A stretch of DNA of 64,000 nucleotides from an uncultured Faecalicatena sp. (GTDB lineage Bacteria > Bacillota > Clostridia > Lachnospirales > Lachnospiraceae), in NCBI GenBank assembly GCA_902489075.1, contig CABTYO010000003.1, positions 75,696 to 139,695 of the forward strand, written 5' to 3'. Positions 8,364 through 17,224 of this stretch are shown in pieces. The translations under genes were made by a program, and so were the position numbers. The notes beneath the pieces were generated by a model, which was not told where the DNA came from, made no database searches, and was given only the letters and a program-made list of their open reading frames with translations. How positions within the stretch are numbered: the first letter of the stretch is position 1; each line of letters begins with the position of its first letter.

Positions 8364-8443
8364 AAAATGTCACAGCATTGAGAAGTTTTTGGTGAAAACT
8401 TCTTTTGTGCTGTGACATTTTTGTGAGAATTGGAAGATATGAT
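8364..8443 (+). promoter_or_regulatory. Long inverted repeat followed by ABC-operon promoter
   Basis: AAAATGTCACAGCA (8364-8377) pairs with TGCTGTGACATTTT (8408-8421), and inside it AGAAGTTTT pairs with AAAACTTCT. The stem may end the kinase transcript. TGTGACA recurs as TGTGAGA eleven bases on, in the -35 position relative to TATGAT (8438-8443). This suggests an activator site for the response regulator; that is inference. Confidence 0.5.
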
Positions 8444-8474
8444 AAAACCATCAGAGGAAAGGATGGTGTAATAT

Positions 8475-9152
8475 ATGAGTATTCTCAAGGTGACAGATTT
8501 GAAAAAATATTATGGTACAAAACCGAATATCACAAAGGCGTTGGATGGTGTCTCACTCTCCATTGAACAGGGGGAGTTTGCAGCGGTTGTCGGCACATCG
8601 GGGAGTGGAAAGTCCACACTGCTGAATATGATGGGGGGACTGGATGTGCCATCGTCTGGCAGTGTTGTTGTCAAAGGGAAGGAACTTTCAAAGCTGAATG
8701 ATGAGCAGCTTACGATTTTTCGCAGGAGGAATATTGGATTTGTCTTCCAGAATTATAATCTGGTGCCGGTTTTAAATGTCTATGAGAATATGGTGCTGTC
8801 TGTGGAACTGGATGGTGATACAGTAGATAAGAAATTTATGAAAGAAGTGGTGCATATGCTGGGGCTAAGTGACAAGCTCCATAATATGCCCAATAATCTC
8901 TCCGGCGGGCAACAGCAGCGTGTGGCCATTGCCCGTGCACTAATTGCAAAACCAGCCATCGTTCTTGCCGATGAACCGACAGGCAACTTGGACAGCCGTA
9001 CAAGCAGTGATGTTTTAGGCCTCTTAAAAGAAACCAGCCGGCGGTTTGACCAGACGATTGTGATGATTACCCATAACAATGAGATCGCTCAGCTCGCAGA
9101 CCGCATCATCCGTATCGAGGATGGGAAAATCGTGGAACAGGGGGTGGGATGA
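8475..9152 (+). CDS. ABC transporter ATPase (MacB/LolD/BceA type)
   Basis: This 225-residue ATPase has Walker A GTSGSGKST (about residues 38-46), Q-loop VFQNYNLVPVLNVYEN, signature LSGGQQQRVAIARAL and Walker B VLADEPTGNLD. These are the hallmarks of the MacB/LolD/BceA subfamily that works with FtsX-type permeases rather than importing solutes. Its stop overlaps the start of the permease gene. With the upstream two-component genes it most likely supports peptide antibiotic resistance or sensing; the actual inducer cannot be read from sequence. Confidence 0.9.
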   Translation: MSILKVTDLKKYYGTKPNITKALDGVSLSIEQGEFAAVVGTSGSGKSTLLNMMGGLDVPSSGSVVVKGKELSKLNDEQLTIFRRRNIGFVFQNYNLVPVLNVYENMVLSVELDGDTVDKKFMKEVVHMLGLSDKLHNMPNNLSGGQQQRVAIARALIAKPAIVLADEPTGNLDSRTSSDVLGLLKETSRRFDQTIVMITHNNEIAQLADRIIRIEDGKIVEQGVG

Positions 9153-11680
9153 TGAATGACATTTTATTTGGAAATAACAATAGTCATTCTCTGAAGCGTC
9201 TGGCAAAGCGTTCGTTGAAATCCAGAAAGAATTCCATTGCCGTACTGGCTATTATGCTTGCCACGCTGCTTTTTACCAGTTTATTTACGATAGCGGCCAG
9301 CCTGCAGGCATCTATGCAGGACGCTAATATGCGGACAATCGGAACATCAGCTCATATGGGAGTGAAGCACATTACCAGGGATGAGTATGAGGAACTGCGC
9401 ACCGACGAAGGAATTCAGGATTCCGGGTATTCTGTTATCTATGGAAACGCAGCAGGTGAAGCTTTTGCCAAGACTCCTGCAGAAGTACGCTGGGGAGATG
9501 AAAATTATGCAAGATGGACATTCAATTTTCCGGATACCGGCAGGCTGCCGGAGAAGGAAAAAGAAATTGCTACAAGCAGGATTGTGCTTAAAGCAATGGG
9601 GGTGCCGGAAAAAATTGGAACAAAGATCGAACTGACCTATGTAACGGATACAAATCAGGTCACAGACACATTTACTTTGTGCGGTATTTGGGAGGGTGAT
9701 TTCGTTTCCTACAGGCAGACGATTTTCCTTTCAGATGCCTATACACAGAAAATGATTCCGGAAGTAAGAGGGACTTCTGACGGAACTGTAACGAAATCCA
9801 CGGGATATATCGACAGTATTTATATGCTGCCTTCGGCATGGAATATAGAGAAACAGGCAGCGAAAATAGCAGACCGGCATGGAGTGACTGACAGGGTGAA
9901 TGTGAATACGGCATATGAGACAGCTGAAATCAGTCCCTCAACGGTTTTGCCGGTGCTGGCAGGGGCTGCACTGATTTTTATTGCAGGATATTTGCTGATT
10001 TATAATGTTTTTTACATTTCGATTGCACAGGACATTCAGTTTTATGGAATGTTAAAAACTTTAGGCACTACTTCAAGGCAGATCCGAAAAATTGTATATA
10101 AAAAGGCGGAATATCTGTCTCTGATCGGTATTCCATCAGGAATGGCACTGGGATGGCCTGTGGGGCGCGTATTGATTCCATCTATTATAGGAATTCTTGG
10201 TGAAAATATGAGGGTGGTCACAACAGTCAATCCGGTTATTTTTCTTGGGGCAGTTATTTTTGCGGTTTTTACGGTGTTTATGAGCTGCATTAAACCAGCG
10301 AAAATGGCCGCGAAGGTTTCACCTGTTGAAGCACTGCGTTATGTGGAACAGAAAGAGAGTGGGAAAGGGCGGTCAGGAAGAAGGACGAAGCCGGGGCAGC
10401 ATATCAGTCCAGCTATGCTGGCATTAAAGAATCTTGGGAGAAATAAGAAAAAGGTCATGATTGTTACCTTGTCGTTTGCATTGAGCCTTGTTCTGCTTAA
10501 CAGTGTGTATACTTATGTCCATTCTTTTGACTTTGATAAGTTTGTATCAAATTTCAGCCTGACAGATTTTACAGTTTCGGATGCTTCCATTATCAATAGC
10601 AGCAGCCCGTTTAACACTGCAAATGTAAGTCGGGAATTTGTCTGGCAGGCAGAAGAGTTGGAAGGACTGGAAAACATAGGGGAAATTTATCTGAAGGCAT
10701 CAGTACAGCCGTTGGATGATACAATAGTGGCGAAATTGAAAGAACTGTCAAAACAGTCACAGGCTGTAGCGGATGATTATGCAAATTATGCTGTGCGGAA
10801 GGATCATGGCGTAAATATCTATGGATTTGATGATTGGCCGGAAGAATATCTGGAACCGGTGGAGGGCAGTCTGAGCACAGAAGAATGGCATTCCGGCAGC
10901 GGAATCTATGTTACACCAATGCGTATGGTGGGGGATGGAACGTTATCCCTGTACCAGCCAGGGGACGAGGTTGAACTTTTGTGCGGCGATGGCGAAAACA
11001 GGACCTATACGGTGCTGGCTGTTGTAGATGTGCCTGAGGCCTTTCGTACACCACTTAGCATTGACATGGGGGTAGAGTTTATTCTGCCGACGCAGAAATT
11101 CTATCAGGTAGCTGGTTCTACGGACTACCTTCCGATGAAAACAGTTTTTAATGTAGACAGAGAACAGATCGATTCTGCAGAGAGCTGGGTAAAAAATTAT
11201 ACGACCAATATAGACAGCAGCCTGGATTATTATTCTAAAGTTACCTTGCGGCAGTCGTTTCAGAGCATGATTAACATGTATAGCCTGGTAGGGGGGAGCC
11301 TCTGTGTGATTCTTGCGCTGATAGGTATTTTAAACTTTATAAATTCCATGACAACTTCGATTCTTTCTCGGCATAAAGAGATTGCAATGCTTCAGTCAGT
11401 GGGAATGACTGGGAAACAGGTCAAAGAAATGCTGATTTTAGAAGGATTAGGATATTCGATTTTGGGGATGCTGTGCTCACTGGTACTTTCTGTCTTAGCA
11501 AGCGTAACAGTAGTCCGGATGATGGGGGCTGAACTAACATATTTCACATGGAAGTTTACGCTGACACCGGTTTTGCTGTGTATTGTTCCGCTTATTATGA
11601 TTACAGGTTTTGTCCCATTTTTGTGCTATAGACAGATGTCACAAAAAACAGTAGTCGAGCGGCTACGGTTAGTGGAATAG
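9149..11680 (+). CDS. FtsX-like ABC permease with two large extracellular domains
   Basis: This 843-residue permease is built of two FtsX-type halves. The first membrane helix (about residues 30-52) is followed by an extracellular domain to about 265 and then three helices. A fifth helix near 430 is followed by a second extracellular domain (about 455-700) and three more helices, with SRHKEIAMLQSVGMTG in the cytoplasmic loop. This 4+4 helix plan resembles SalY/VexP-type permeases more than ten-helix BceB. Cotranscribed with the ATPase; expected to remove or sense membrane-active peptides or lipids. Confidence 0.88.
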   Translation: MMNDILFGNNNSHSLKRLAKRSLKSRKNSIAVLAIMLATLLFTSLFTIAASLQASMQDANMRTIGTSAHMGVKHITRDEYEELRTDEGIQDSGYSVIYGNAAGEAFAKTPAEVRWGDENYARWTFNFPDTGRLPEKEKEIATSRIVLKAMGVPEKIGTKIELTYVTDTNQVTDTFTLCGIWEGDFVSYRQTIFLSDAYTQKMIPEVRGTSDGTVTKSTGYIDSIYMLPSAWNIEKQAAKIADRHGVTDRVNVNTAYETAEISPSTVLPVLAGAALIFIAGYLLIYNVFYISIAQDIQFYGMLKTLGTTSRQIRKIVYKKAEYLSLIGIPSGMALGWPVGRVLIPSIIGILGENMRVVTTVNPVIFLGAVIFAVFTVFMSCIKPAKMAAKVSPVEALRYVEQKESGKGRSGRRTKPGQHISPAMLALKNLGRNKKKVMIVTLSFALSLVLLNSVYTYVHSFDFDKFVSNFSLTDFTVSDASIINSSSPFNTANVSREFVWQAEELEGLENIGEIYLKASVQPLDDTIVAKLKELSKQSQAVADDYANYAVRKDHGVNIYGFDDWPEEYLEPVEGSLSTEEWHSGSGIYVTPMRMVGDGTLSLYQPGDEVELLCGDGENRTYTVLAVVDVPEAFRTPLSIDMGVEFILPTQKFYQVAGSTDYLPMKTVFNVDREQIDSAESWVKNYTTNIDSSLDYYSKVTLRQSFQSMINMYSLVGGSLCVILALIGILNFINSMTTSILSRHKEIAMLQSVGMTGKQVKEMLILEGLGYSILGMLCSLVLSVLASVTVVRMMGAELTYFTWKFTLTPVLLCIVPLIMITGFVPFLCYRQMSQKTVVERLRLVE

Positions 11681-11764
11681 TAAAATGATGGGATTTGGAC
11701 AGTGCGGAAGTATAGTCTGATTGACATAGTTATACCAAAAGATAGAGGAACTATTGTCCGTATC

Positions 11765-11792
11765 TTGACTTTTCGCAATTGGATAGTATAAT
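11765..11792 (+). promoter_or_regulatory. Near-consensus promoter in degenerate region
   Basis: TTGACT (11765-11770), a 16-base spacer and TATAAT (11787-11792) form a good sigma-A promoter. What it serves is unclear: the next readable coding sequence is the truncated GNAT fragment at 11985. Confidence 0.5.
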
Positions 11793-11984
11793 TTAAACAT
11801 ACGTTGCAGAATGAATGCTTTAGTGTCCTGATAGGGAAAGTCATATATATGCCGTGGAAAGCAAGGGTTTCAAAGGATGAAAGAGTGGGCACGGCAGTGA
11901 AAAAAGTGTATACCGAATATATAAAAGAGGCTGGAACAGAAATCCATATTTAGAGGAGTAGGAACAGAGTACATACTCTTTGCT

Positions 11985-12284
11985 ATGGAAAAACCGAAAC
12001 TGTTCCAGCTTCTTTTTTATGGAAGAGCAGTAAAAGAGGGTGAAATTGTTTCAGGTGCTTCATCCTATACAAGATATCATGAAGGCATAGAAATCGAAGT
12101 AGATACAAGAAGTGATGAGAGACGAAAACATCTTGCCACTGCATGCTGTGCAAAACTGATACTGGAATGTCTTGATCGGGAAATGTATCCAAGCTGGGAT
12201 GCACAAAATCTTTGTTCAGTACATCTGGCAGAAAAACTAGGATATGAACTATCACATGAATATATTGCTTACGAAGTAAATTGA
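11985..12284 (+). pseudogene. GNAT acetyltransferase fragment (C-terminal part)
   Basis: The 99 residues match only the C-terminal acetyl-CoA-binding half of a GNAT acetyltransferase. The readable part is SGASSYTRYHEGIEIEVDTR, then RRKHLATACCAKLILECL and the PSWDAQN-VHLAEKLGY ending. Full-length relatives are about 250-270 residues, so roughly the first 150 residues are missing. In-frame stops lie shortly upstream and no ribosome site precedes the ATG. It is probably a decayed gene. A truncated but functional protein cannot be excluded. Confidence 0.65.
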
Positions 12285-12353
12285 AGTTATCAGATCATGG
12301 TTTAATGAACTGAATAAAAGTTAGAATTTGAAGTTGCAGAGGAGAAGGTCTTT

Positions 12354-12728
12354 ATGAAGAAAAAGGAAAACATGGAAAACTCAAAATCAGGGAATATGAT
12401 TGCATACTGTGGGCTGGATTGTGAAAAATGTGATGCATATCTTGCAACAATCAATGACGACCAGGCGTTACGTGATAAGACTGCAAAGCTATGGTCTGAG
12501 TTAAATAATGCTCCCATTCTGCCCGAACATATCAATTGTGAAGGGTGTCGTGTCGATGGGATTAAAACTGTATTCTGTGATAGTCTTTGTGGCATCCGCC
12601 AGTGTGCGTTGAAAAAGGGGGTGGCGACATGTGGTGACTGCCTTGACCTGGAAAAATGTCAGACTATTAAACCGATTATCTCAGGCAATCCAGATGCTCT
12701 GAAAAATCTGAAGGGACAGGCTACATAG
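12354..12728 (+). CDS. DUF3795 cysteine-rich protein
   Basis: A small protein of 124 residues with the DUF3795 pattern of spaced cysteines: YCGLDCEKCDAY near residue 20-30, NCEGCRVDG near 62-70, CDSLCGIRQCA and CGDCLDLEKCQ. Such a pattern suggests metal or Fe-S binding, but the function of the family is unknown. GGAGAAGG precedes the ATG. It lies between a GNAT remnant and a flavin-reductase-like gene, an area with several decayed genes, yet its own frame is intact. Confidence 0.8.
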   Translation: MKKKENMENSKSGNMIAYCGLDCEKCDAYLATINDDQALRDKTAKLWSELNNAPILPEHINCEGCRVDGIKTVFCDSLCGIRQCALKKGVATCGDCLDLEKCQTIKPIISGNPDALKNLKGQAT

Positions 12729-12784
12729 TATGAAATTTTTTGATTTTGGAGTTGAAAGATTTGCATTTGTATGGAGGTGCGCCA

Positions 12785-13432
12785 ATGAAAATAGAAATAG
12801 GAAAAGAGTTCCCGAAGTATTTTAAATCCTCATACCCAGAGGAATTTGAATTATTTTCTCACTTTGAGACGACAGCAGGCATACCATCCGTTTTGTTTGC
12901 AATTACCACATGGAAAGAAAATGGCAAACCAAATGTTTGTTTTCATTCGTGGAGCTGCTTTCATGGAGATAAAACTGCTTTCTTTGCTGTTATGGGAAAC
13001 TTGTACCAGCACACACATACTTATGCCAATATCCAACGGGAAAAATGTTTCTGTATTAATTTTCTCCCAATAAGTTATTATGACAAATTAATAGATACAA
13101 TAAATCAAAATGACTATGATACAGATGAATTTGAAGTGGGAAATTTCACACTTTCTATGGCAAATGTTATTCATGCGCCAATCATTCAAGAGGCTTTTAT
13201 CAACATGGAATGTACTTTGAAAGAAGTACAGGATTTAAGCGGTGCGGGAATAACAGCTATGATTGTTGGGCAGGTACAGCATATTTCTGTTGATGAAAAA
13301 TATGCACAGGGATATGAACAGAGATACGGAAAAGAGGGATTTATGATGTTAATACCAGCACCCCAGGATCTCACTACCGGCGAGCCAAATCAATCTGCGA
13401 TTGCTACTGTAAATATTGAAAAGTATGATTGA
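12785..13432 (+). CDS. Flavin reductase-like domain protein
   Basis: This is a 215-residue protein with the split-barrel flavin-reductase-like (FMN-binding) fold. Recognisable parts are FAITTWKENGKPNVCFHSWSC, then FFAVMGNLYQHTHTYANI and FCINFLPISYY. GGAGG (12773-12777) seven bases before the ATG at 12785 sets the start; the upstream ATG at 12740 lacks a site. Relatives bind FMN and reduce flavins or act as small oxidoreductases; the physiological substrate is unknown. It forms a possible operon with the DUF3795 gene. Confidence 0.8.
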   Translation: MKIEIGKEFPKYFKSSYPEEFELFSHFETTAGIPSVLFAITTWKENGKPNVCFHSWSCFHGDKTAFFAVMGNLYQHTHTYANIQREKCFCINFLPISYYDKLIDTINQNDYDTDEFEVGNFTLSMANVIHAPIIQEAFINMECTLKEVQDLSGAGITAMIVGQVQHISVDEKYAQGYEQRYGKEGFMMLIPAPQDLTTGEPNQSAIATVNIEKYD

Positions 13433-13467
13433 TAAATTACAGTTTACCGAACTGAACAAATTAAGTC

Positions 13468-14124
13468 ATCATTTTCTCCATAGAAATCTATGAGGCAGTT
13501 CTGACCACTTATGATTGCACAAAAATCACGGAAATCAATGCACCGAATGGGGCTGTCCCAATTTATAAATTCAGCTATGAAGGAAAGGAGATTGCCTTTT
13601 ATCTATCTGCAATCGGAGCGACAGGGACATCTGAGTATTGTATTGAGGCAAACTGGCTGACTGGTGCTGAGAAGTTTATCATGTTCGGCTCGGCAGGAAG
13701 TCTCAATAAAGAAAAAACTCAAGGTAAATTTGTTGTTCCGACAGAAGCCTACAGAGACGAAGGGATTTCTTATCATTATGCGCCGCCATATGATTACATT
13801 GAGATTAAAAATCACGAAAAGATAGCGGCTATTTTTGAGGAGCTGCATCTCCCTTATGTTAAAGGAAGGGTGTGGACTACAGATGCCTTTTTACGTGAAA
13901 CAGCGGGACAGGTTACTATGCGACAGAAAGAAGGCTGTATTGCGGTGGAAATGGAACTGGCAGGTGTACAGTCCGTTTGTGATTACTACGGCTTTTATTT
14001 ATATGATTTTCTTGTAACCGGGGATGTATTATCGGAAGAGAAGTACGAGGTGGCAGGTTTCAATGATGCCAATCACAATTTGGATAAATTCTATATTGCT
14101 TTGGAGATTGCAAAACGAATTTAA
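13468..14124 (+). pseudogene. Nucleoside phosphorylase-like gene, 5' truncated
   Basis: The frame is open from just after a TAA near 13460 and encodes a PNP/uridine-phosphorylase-like protein. It reads PIYKFSYEGKEIAFYLSAIG, then AEKFIMFGSAGSL, RDEGISYHYAPP, VWTTDAFLRET and VEMELAGVQSV. Coding similarity starts well before the first ATG at 13681, yet no start codon with a ribosome site is visible and the usual N-terminal 30-40 residues are absent. I infer 5' truncation. The core active-site segments remain, so it could be a recent loss. Confidence 0.65.
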
Positions 14125-14177
14125 GCAGTAATATAACATGGGCAAAGAAAAGAGAAGAAAATTAGATTTAATATTAT

Positions 14178-14336
14178 ATGGCAGTTTATGGATTTCTAAG
14201 TTATGAAAATGGTAAAGTCAGCATACCCAATAAGGAATTAATGGATAAGTTTACAGATACGCTGCAGAAAGAACCGTCTCTGGGTTATGTATACCGGCTG
14301 GCAAAGGAGTCAGAACGAATGCTTCGGGCAACATTG
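14178..14336 (+). pseudogene. Fragment of AAA-ATPase/PD-(D/E)XK family protein
   Basis: About 53 residues (YGFLSYENGKVSIPNKEL and YVYRLAKESERMLRATL) resemble the middle of the large AAA-ATPase-like/PDDEXK_9 proteins common in gut Clostridia, normally 500 residues or more. Both the N-terminal ATPase part and the C-terminal nuclease part are missing. After RATL the frame runs into unrelated sequence. An in-frame stop lies directly upstream. It is one of several remnants between 11.7 and 14.4 kb. Confidence 0.55.
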
Positions 14337-14361
14337 GTTTTACACCGGAGGAGGCATGAAT

Positions 14362-14412
14362 ATCTCCATAAGAATCAATCGGCAGACTTAAGTCCCGGAT
14401 TCTTACGGAGAT
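14362..14412. terminator. Stem-loop between convergent units
   Basis: ATCTCCATAAGAATC (14362-14376) pairs with GATTCTTACGGAGAT (14398-14412), one mismatch. It is followed by GTTTTCATTTT. A plausible terminator for the plus-strand remnants. Confidence 0.5.
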
Positions 14413-14471
14413 GTTTTCATTTTAGGCGGAAGTTGTTACACCCTTTCATTGCCCACAGTCCATACCACCTG

Positions 14472-15869
14472 TCACAGACATTCTGTGGTAAACAGCCGGT
14501 ACATTGCTTCGAGGCATACCCTGCAGTGGAGCCGGTAATGCTCCAGATCAATTGATTCATCCGGTCCATGGGCGTTGCTGGATGGCTCGCCGGGGAATGC
14601 AGGACCGAATGCAGCCACGGCATTCTTGGCATGTCTTGCATAGGTGCCGCCCCCAGTGGAATAGATGTTACAGATATCTCCGGTAACGGCCTCGTATGCC
14701 CCGGACAGGGTCCGAACCAGCAGAGAGTCATCCGGAACATGCAGGGGCGCCATATGGTTGACCTCTGTGACTGTGATATCATAAGGGCGGGCAGCCTCCA
14801 GAAGACGGGAGGTGATAGCCGTCTTTTCTACTGTGACAGGGTACCGGATATCAACAGAGAGCACTTCTGTGTCATCTTCACAAGCGACCATCCCCAGATT
14901 AAAAGTCAACGGTCCTGATTCCTGATCTTCCATTTGAATTCCCAGTGAACTCCCGTGATACTCCATCCCGATTTTCTCAGCGGCAAATGTAAAAAGAGGC
15001 CCAAGTTCAACAGGAGTGAATGTCTGATGCAATAGCAGAAGCAGTTTGGCAGCAGCATTTTCACCCAATTGTGGTTCCGCTCCATGCGCGGCTTTTCCGG
15101 AGGCAGTGATGTGCAGAAGTCCGTTCTCCATATTTAACTTGAAATCCGGCCGGTCATGGGTCAGTTCTGCCAGACTGCGATACTGTGTCTCTGTGCAGAG
15201 AATTTCTGCAAATGCCTGGTTGGGAACGGCATTCACTGCATTTCCGGCGTGGATCTGCCGGATTACACTGTCTGCCGGATGCGGGGCAGAAAAATCGATT
15301 CTCAGAATTCCCTTTTCGCTGTTGCAGATTCCGTAGCTGCAGTCGGGGGTGAATCCCATTTTTGGAAATCCACGTCTGCTGTAATAGACGTCCAGGTCGT
15401 CGCTTCCGATTTCTTCCCCACAGCCAAATACAGTACGGAGGCAGTAATTCCCCCGGATTCCGGCGTCCTTTAAGGCTTTGAGGGCATACAGGGCAGCGAT
15501 GGCCGCCCCCTTGTCGTCCGCTGTGCCACGTCCGTACAGGCGGTTACCCTTCTGTGTCATCGTAAACGGGTCCGTCGTCCAGCCATCCCCGGCGGGTACG
15601 ACGTCTACATGAGTCAGGACATCGATATAATCCGTTCCCTCGCCCAGCCTTGCCTCTCCGGCATAGTAGTCGATATTCTCTGTGGAAAGTCCCAGCCGCC
15701 TGGCGGTCTTCAGGATGAAATCCAGCGCATCCCCGCAGGCTGTCCCAAAAGGTTTTTCAGCATAAGGGGCGGTACATACCGAGGGAATGGCAATCAGTTT
15801 TGCCAGATCAGCCAGAATATCATCGAAATAGGCATCGATGCGGCTTCCAAAAAGCATTTGATTTTTCAT
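14472..15869 (-). CDS. M20-family dipeptidase (PepV/Sapep-like)
   Basis: The 465-residue protein is a zinc-dependent M20 peptidase of the PepV/Sapep type, which hydrolyses dipeptides in the cytoplasm. Metal-site motifs are THVDVVPAGDGW, then GRGTADDKGA and FGCGEEIGSDD. The C-terminal GPDESIDLEHY segment is also present. The ATG at 15869 has AAGGAG seven bases upstream; the longer ORF (to 15974) adds a non-family hydrophobic lead. It stands alone, divergent from tdh-kbl. The M20 catalytic and lid domains both appear complete. Confidence 0.87.
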   Translation of the reverse strand: MKNQMLFGSRIDAYFDDILADLAKLIAIPSVCTAPYAEKPFGTACGDALDFILKTARRLGLSTENIDYYAGEARLGEGTDYIDVLTHVDVVPAGDGWTTDPFTMTQKGNRLYGRGTADDKGAAIAALYALKALKDAGIRGNYCLRTVFGCGEEIGSDDLDVYYSRRGFPKMGFTPDCSYGICNSEKGILRIDFSAPHPADSVIRQIHAGNAVNAVPNQAFAEILCTETQYRSLAELTHDRPDFKLNMENGLLHITASGKAAHGAEPQLGENAAAKLLLLLHQTFTPVELGPLFTFAAEKIGMEYHGSSLGIQMEDQESGPLTFNLGMVACEDDTEVLSVDIRYPVTVEKTAITSRLLEAARPYDITVTEVNHMAPLHVPDDSLLVRTLSGAYEAVTGDICNIYSTGGGTYARHAKNAVAAFGPAFPGEPSSNAHGPDESIDLEHYRLHCRVCLEAMYRLFTTECL

Positions 15870-16050
15870 AGGAAGACTCCTTATTTTAGTATAGATTATG
15901 GATTGTTGTGTAAAAGCGTATAAAAATATAGTAGCATGTGTTGAAATATTGTGCAAGATGCTATGTTTTTTCATTCTATTAGCTTAACTGTTCGAATATT
16001 TCAGAAAGCAAAAGAATTTCCCTATACTTGTGCAAATCATAAGGGAAGGC

Positions 16051-16079
16051 TTTCAAGAGTGAATAAATAGTGTTATAAT
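16051..16079 (+). promoter_or_regulatory. Promoter of tdh-kbl (extended -10)
   Basis: TTTCAA (16051-16056), 17 bases, then TGTTATAAT with a perfect -10 at 16074-16079 and an extended TG. The ribosome site AAGAGAGG follows near 16122. Confidence 0.6.
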
Positions 16080-16139
16080 GAAAAACGTAGCAAGACGCCT
16101 TAGGAAAAGGCAATTTGCAGAAAGAGAGGTGCTTTTCAA

Positions 16140-17204
16140 ATGGAGCAAAAAGAAAATCTGATGTGGGCACTCGTGAAGGAGAAAGCGGAGCCGGGATTAT
16201 GGCTGAGACAGCGTGAGATTCCAGTGACAGGAAAGAACGATGTCAAGATCAAGATCCACAAGACTTCCATCTGCGGAACGGATGTACATATCTACAACTG
16301 GAACGAGTGGGCACAGAATACGATCCCGATCGGTTTGACGGCCGGACACGAATATGTCGGTGAGATCGTAGAGATTGGGGAGAATGTAGAAGGATATCAG
16401 GTAGGCGAGCTGGTCTCCGGGGAAGGCCATATCGTATGCGGAAAGTGCAGGAACTGTCTGGCAGGACAGCCTCACCTCTGCCGGAACACACAGGGCGTTG
16501 GTGTGAACCGTGATGGTGCGTTTGCAGAATATCTTGTGATCCCTGCGAAGAATGTATGGCGCTGCAGTTCTTCTATCGATGAGGAGTTATATTCCTGCTT
16601 TGACCCGTTGGGGAATGCGGTACACACAGCTCTTGCATTTAACATGATTGGGGAAGACGTGTTAATTACAGGAGCAGGTCCGATCGGATGTATGGCAGCT
16701 GCAATCAGCAGGCACGTAGGAGCCAGACATGTCGTCGTCACAGATATGAATGAATACCGTCTGGACCTTGCGAAGAAGCTGGGTGCAACCAGAACGGTCA
16801 ATATCGCTAAAGAGAAGCTGGAAGATGTAGAGCATGAGCTTGGCATGAAAGAAGGTTTCGATGTTGGCCTTGAGATGTCAGGTAACCAGGCTGGATTCAA
16901 CGATATGGTGAACCATATGAAGAATGGCGGTAAGATCGCTCTTCTGGGACTGCAGAAGGCAGATGCAAGGATCAACTGGGAGAAGGTGATCTTCAACGGT
17001 CTGACGATCAAAGGTATCTACGGAAGAGAGATGTGGGAGAACTGGTATAAGATGACAACAATGCTCCAGAGCGGTCTGGATATCCATGAAGTCATCACGC
17101 ACAGATTCGATATCCGTGATTACGAAAAAGGCTTTGAGGCGATGAACAGCGGTTATTCAGGAAAAGTAGTTCTGGATTGGACCCACATTCACGAAGAAAG
17201 ATAG
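16140..17204 (+). CDS. tdh: L-threonine 3-dehydrogenase
   Basis: This 354-residue zinc-dependent alcohol dehydrogenase matches threonine dehydrogenase. It oxidises L-threonine with NAD+ to 2-amino-3-ketobutyrate. Catalytic zinc ligands are Cys45, His70 and Glu71, the structural zinc cysteines are in CGKCRNCLAGQPHLC, and the NAD-binding loop is GAGPIG. The gene immediately downstream is 2-amino-3-ketobutyrate CoA ligase, which uses its unstable product, so the two form the classical threonine-to-glycine plus acetyl-CoA pathway. The protein is close to the usual 340-350 residues. Confidence 0.93.
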   Translation: MEQKENLMWALVKEKAEPGLWLRQREIPVTGKNDVKIKIHKTSICGTDVHIYNWNEWAQNTIPIGLTAGHEYVGEIVEIGENVEGYQVGELVSGEGHIVCGKCRNCLAGQPHLCRNTQGVGVNRDGAFAEYLVIPAKNVWRCSSSIDEELYSCFDPLGNAVHTALAFNMIGEDVLITGAGPIGCMAAAISRHVGARHVVVTDMNEYRLDLAKKLGATRTVNIAKEKLEDVEHELGMKEGFDVGLEMSGNQAGFNDMVNHMKNGGKIALLGLQKADARINWEKVIFNGLTIKGIYGREMWENWYKMTTMLQSGLDIHEVITHRFDIRDYEKGFEAMNSGYSGKVVLDWTHIHEER

Positions 17205-17224
17205 GAAAGAGGGAGATTTTGGCA

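Noticed and set aside
11849..11953. 34-residue frame (MPWKARVSKDERVGTAV and so on) in the degenerate region
   Set aside because: The ribosome site is poor and I recognise no family; it may be a remnant but cannot be supported as a gene.
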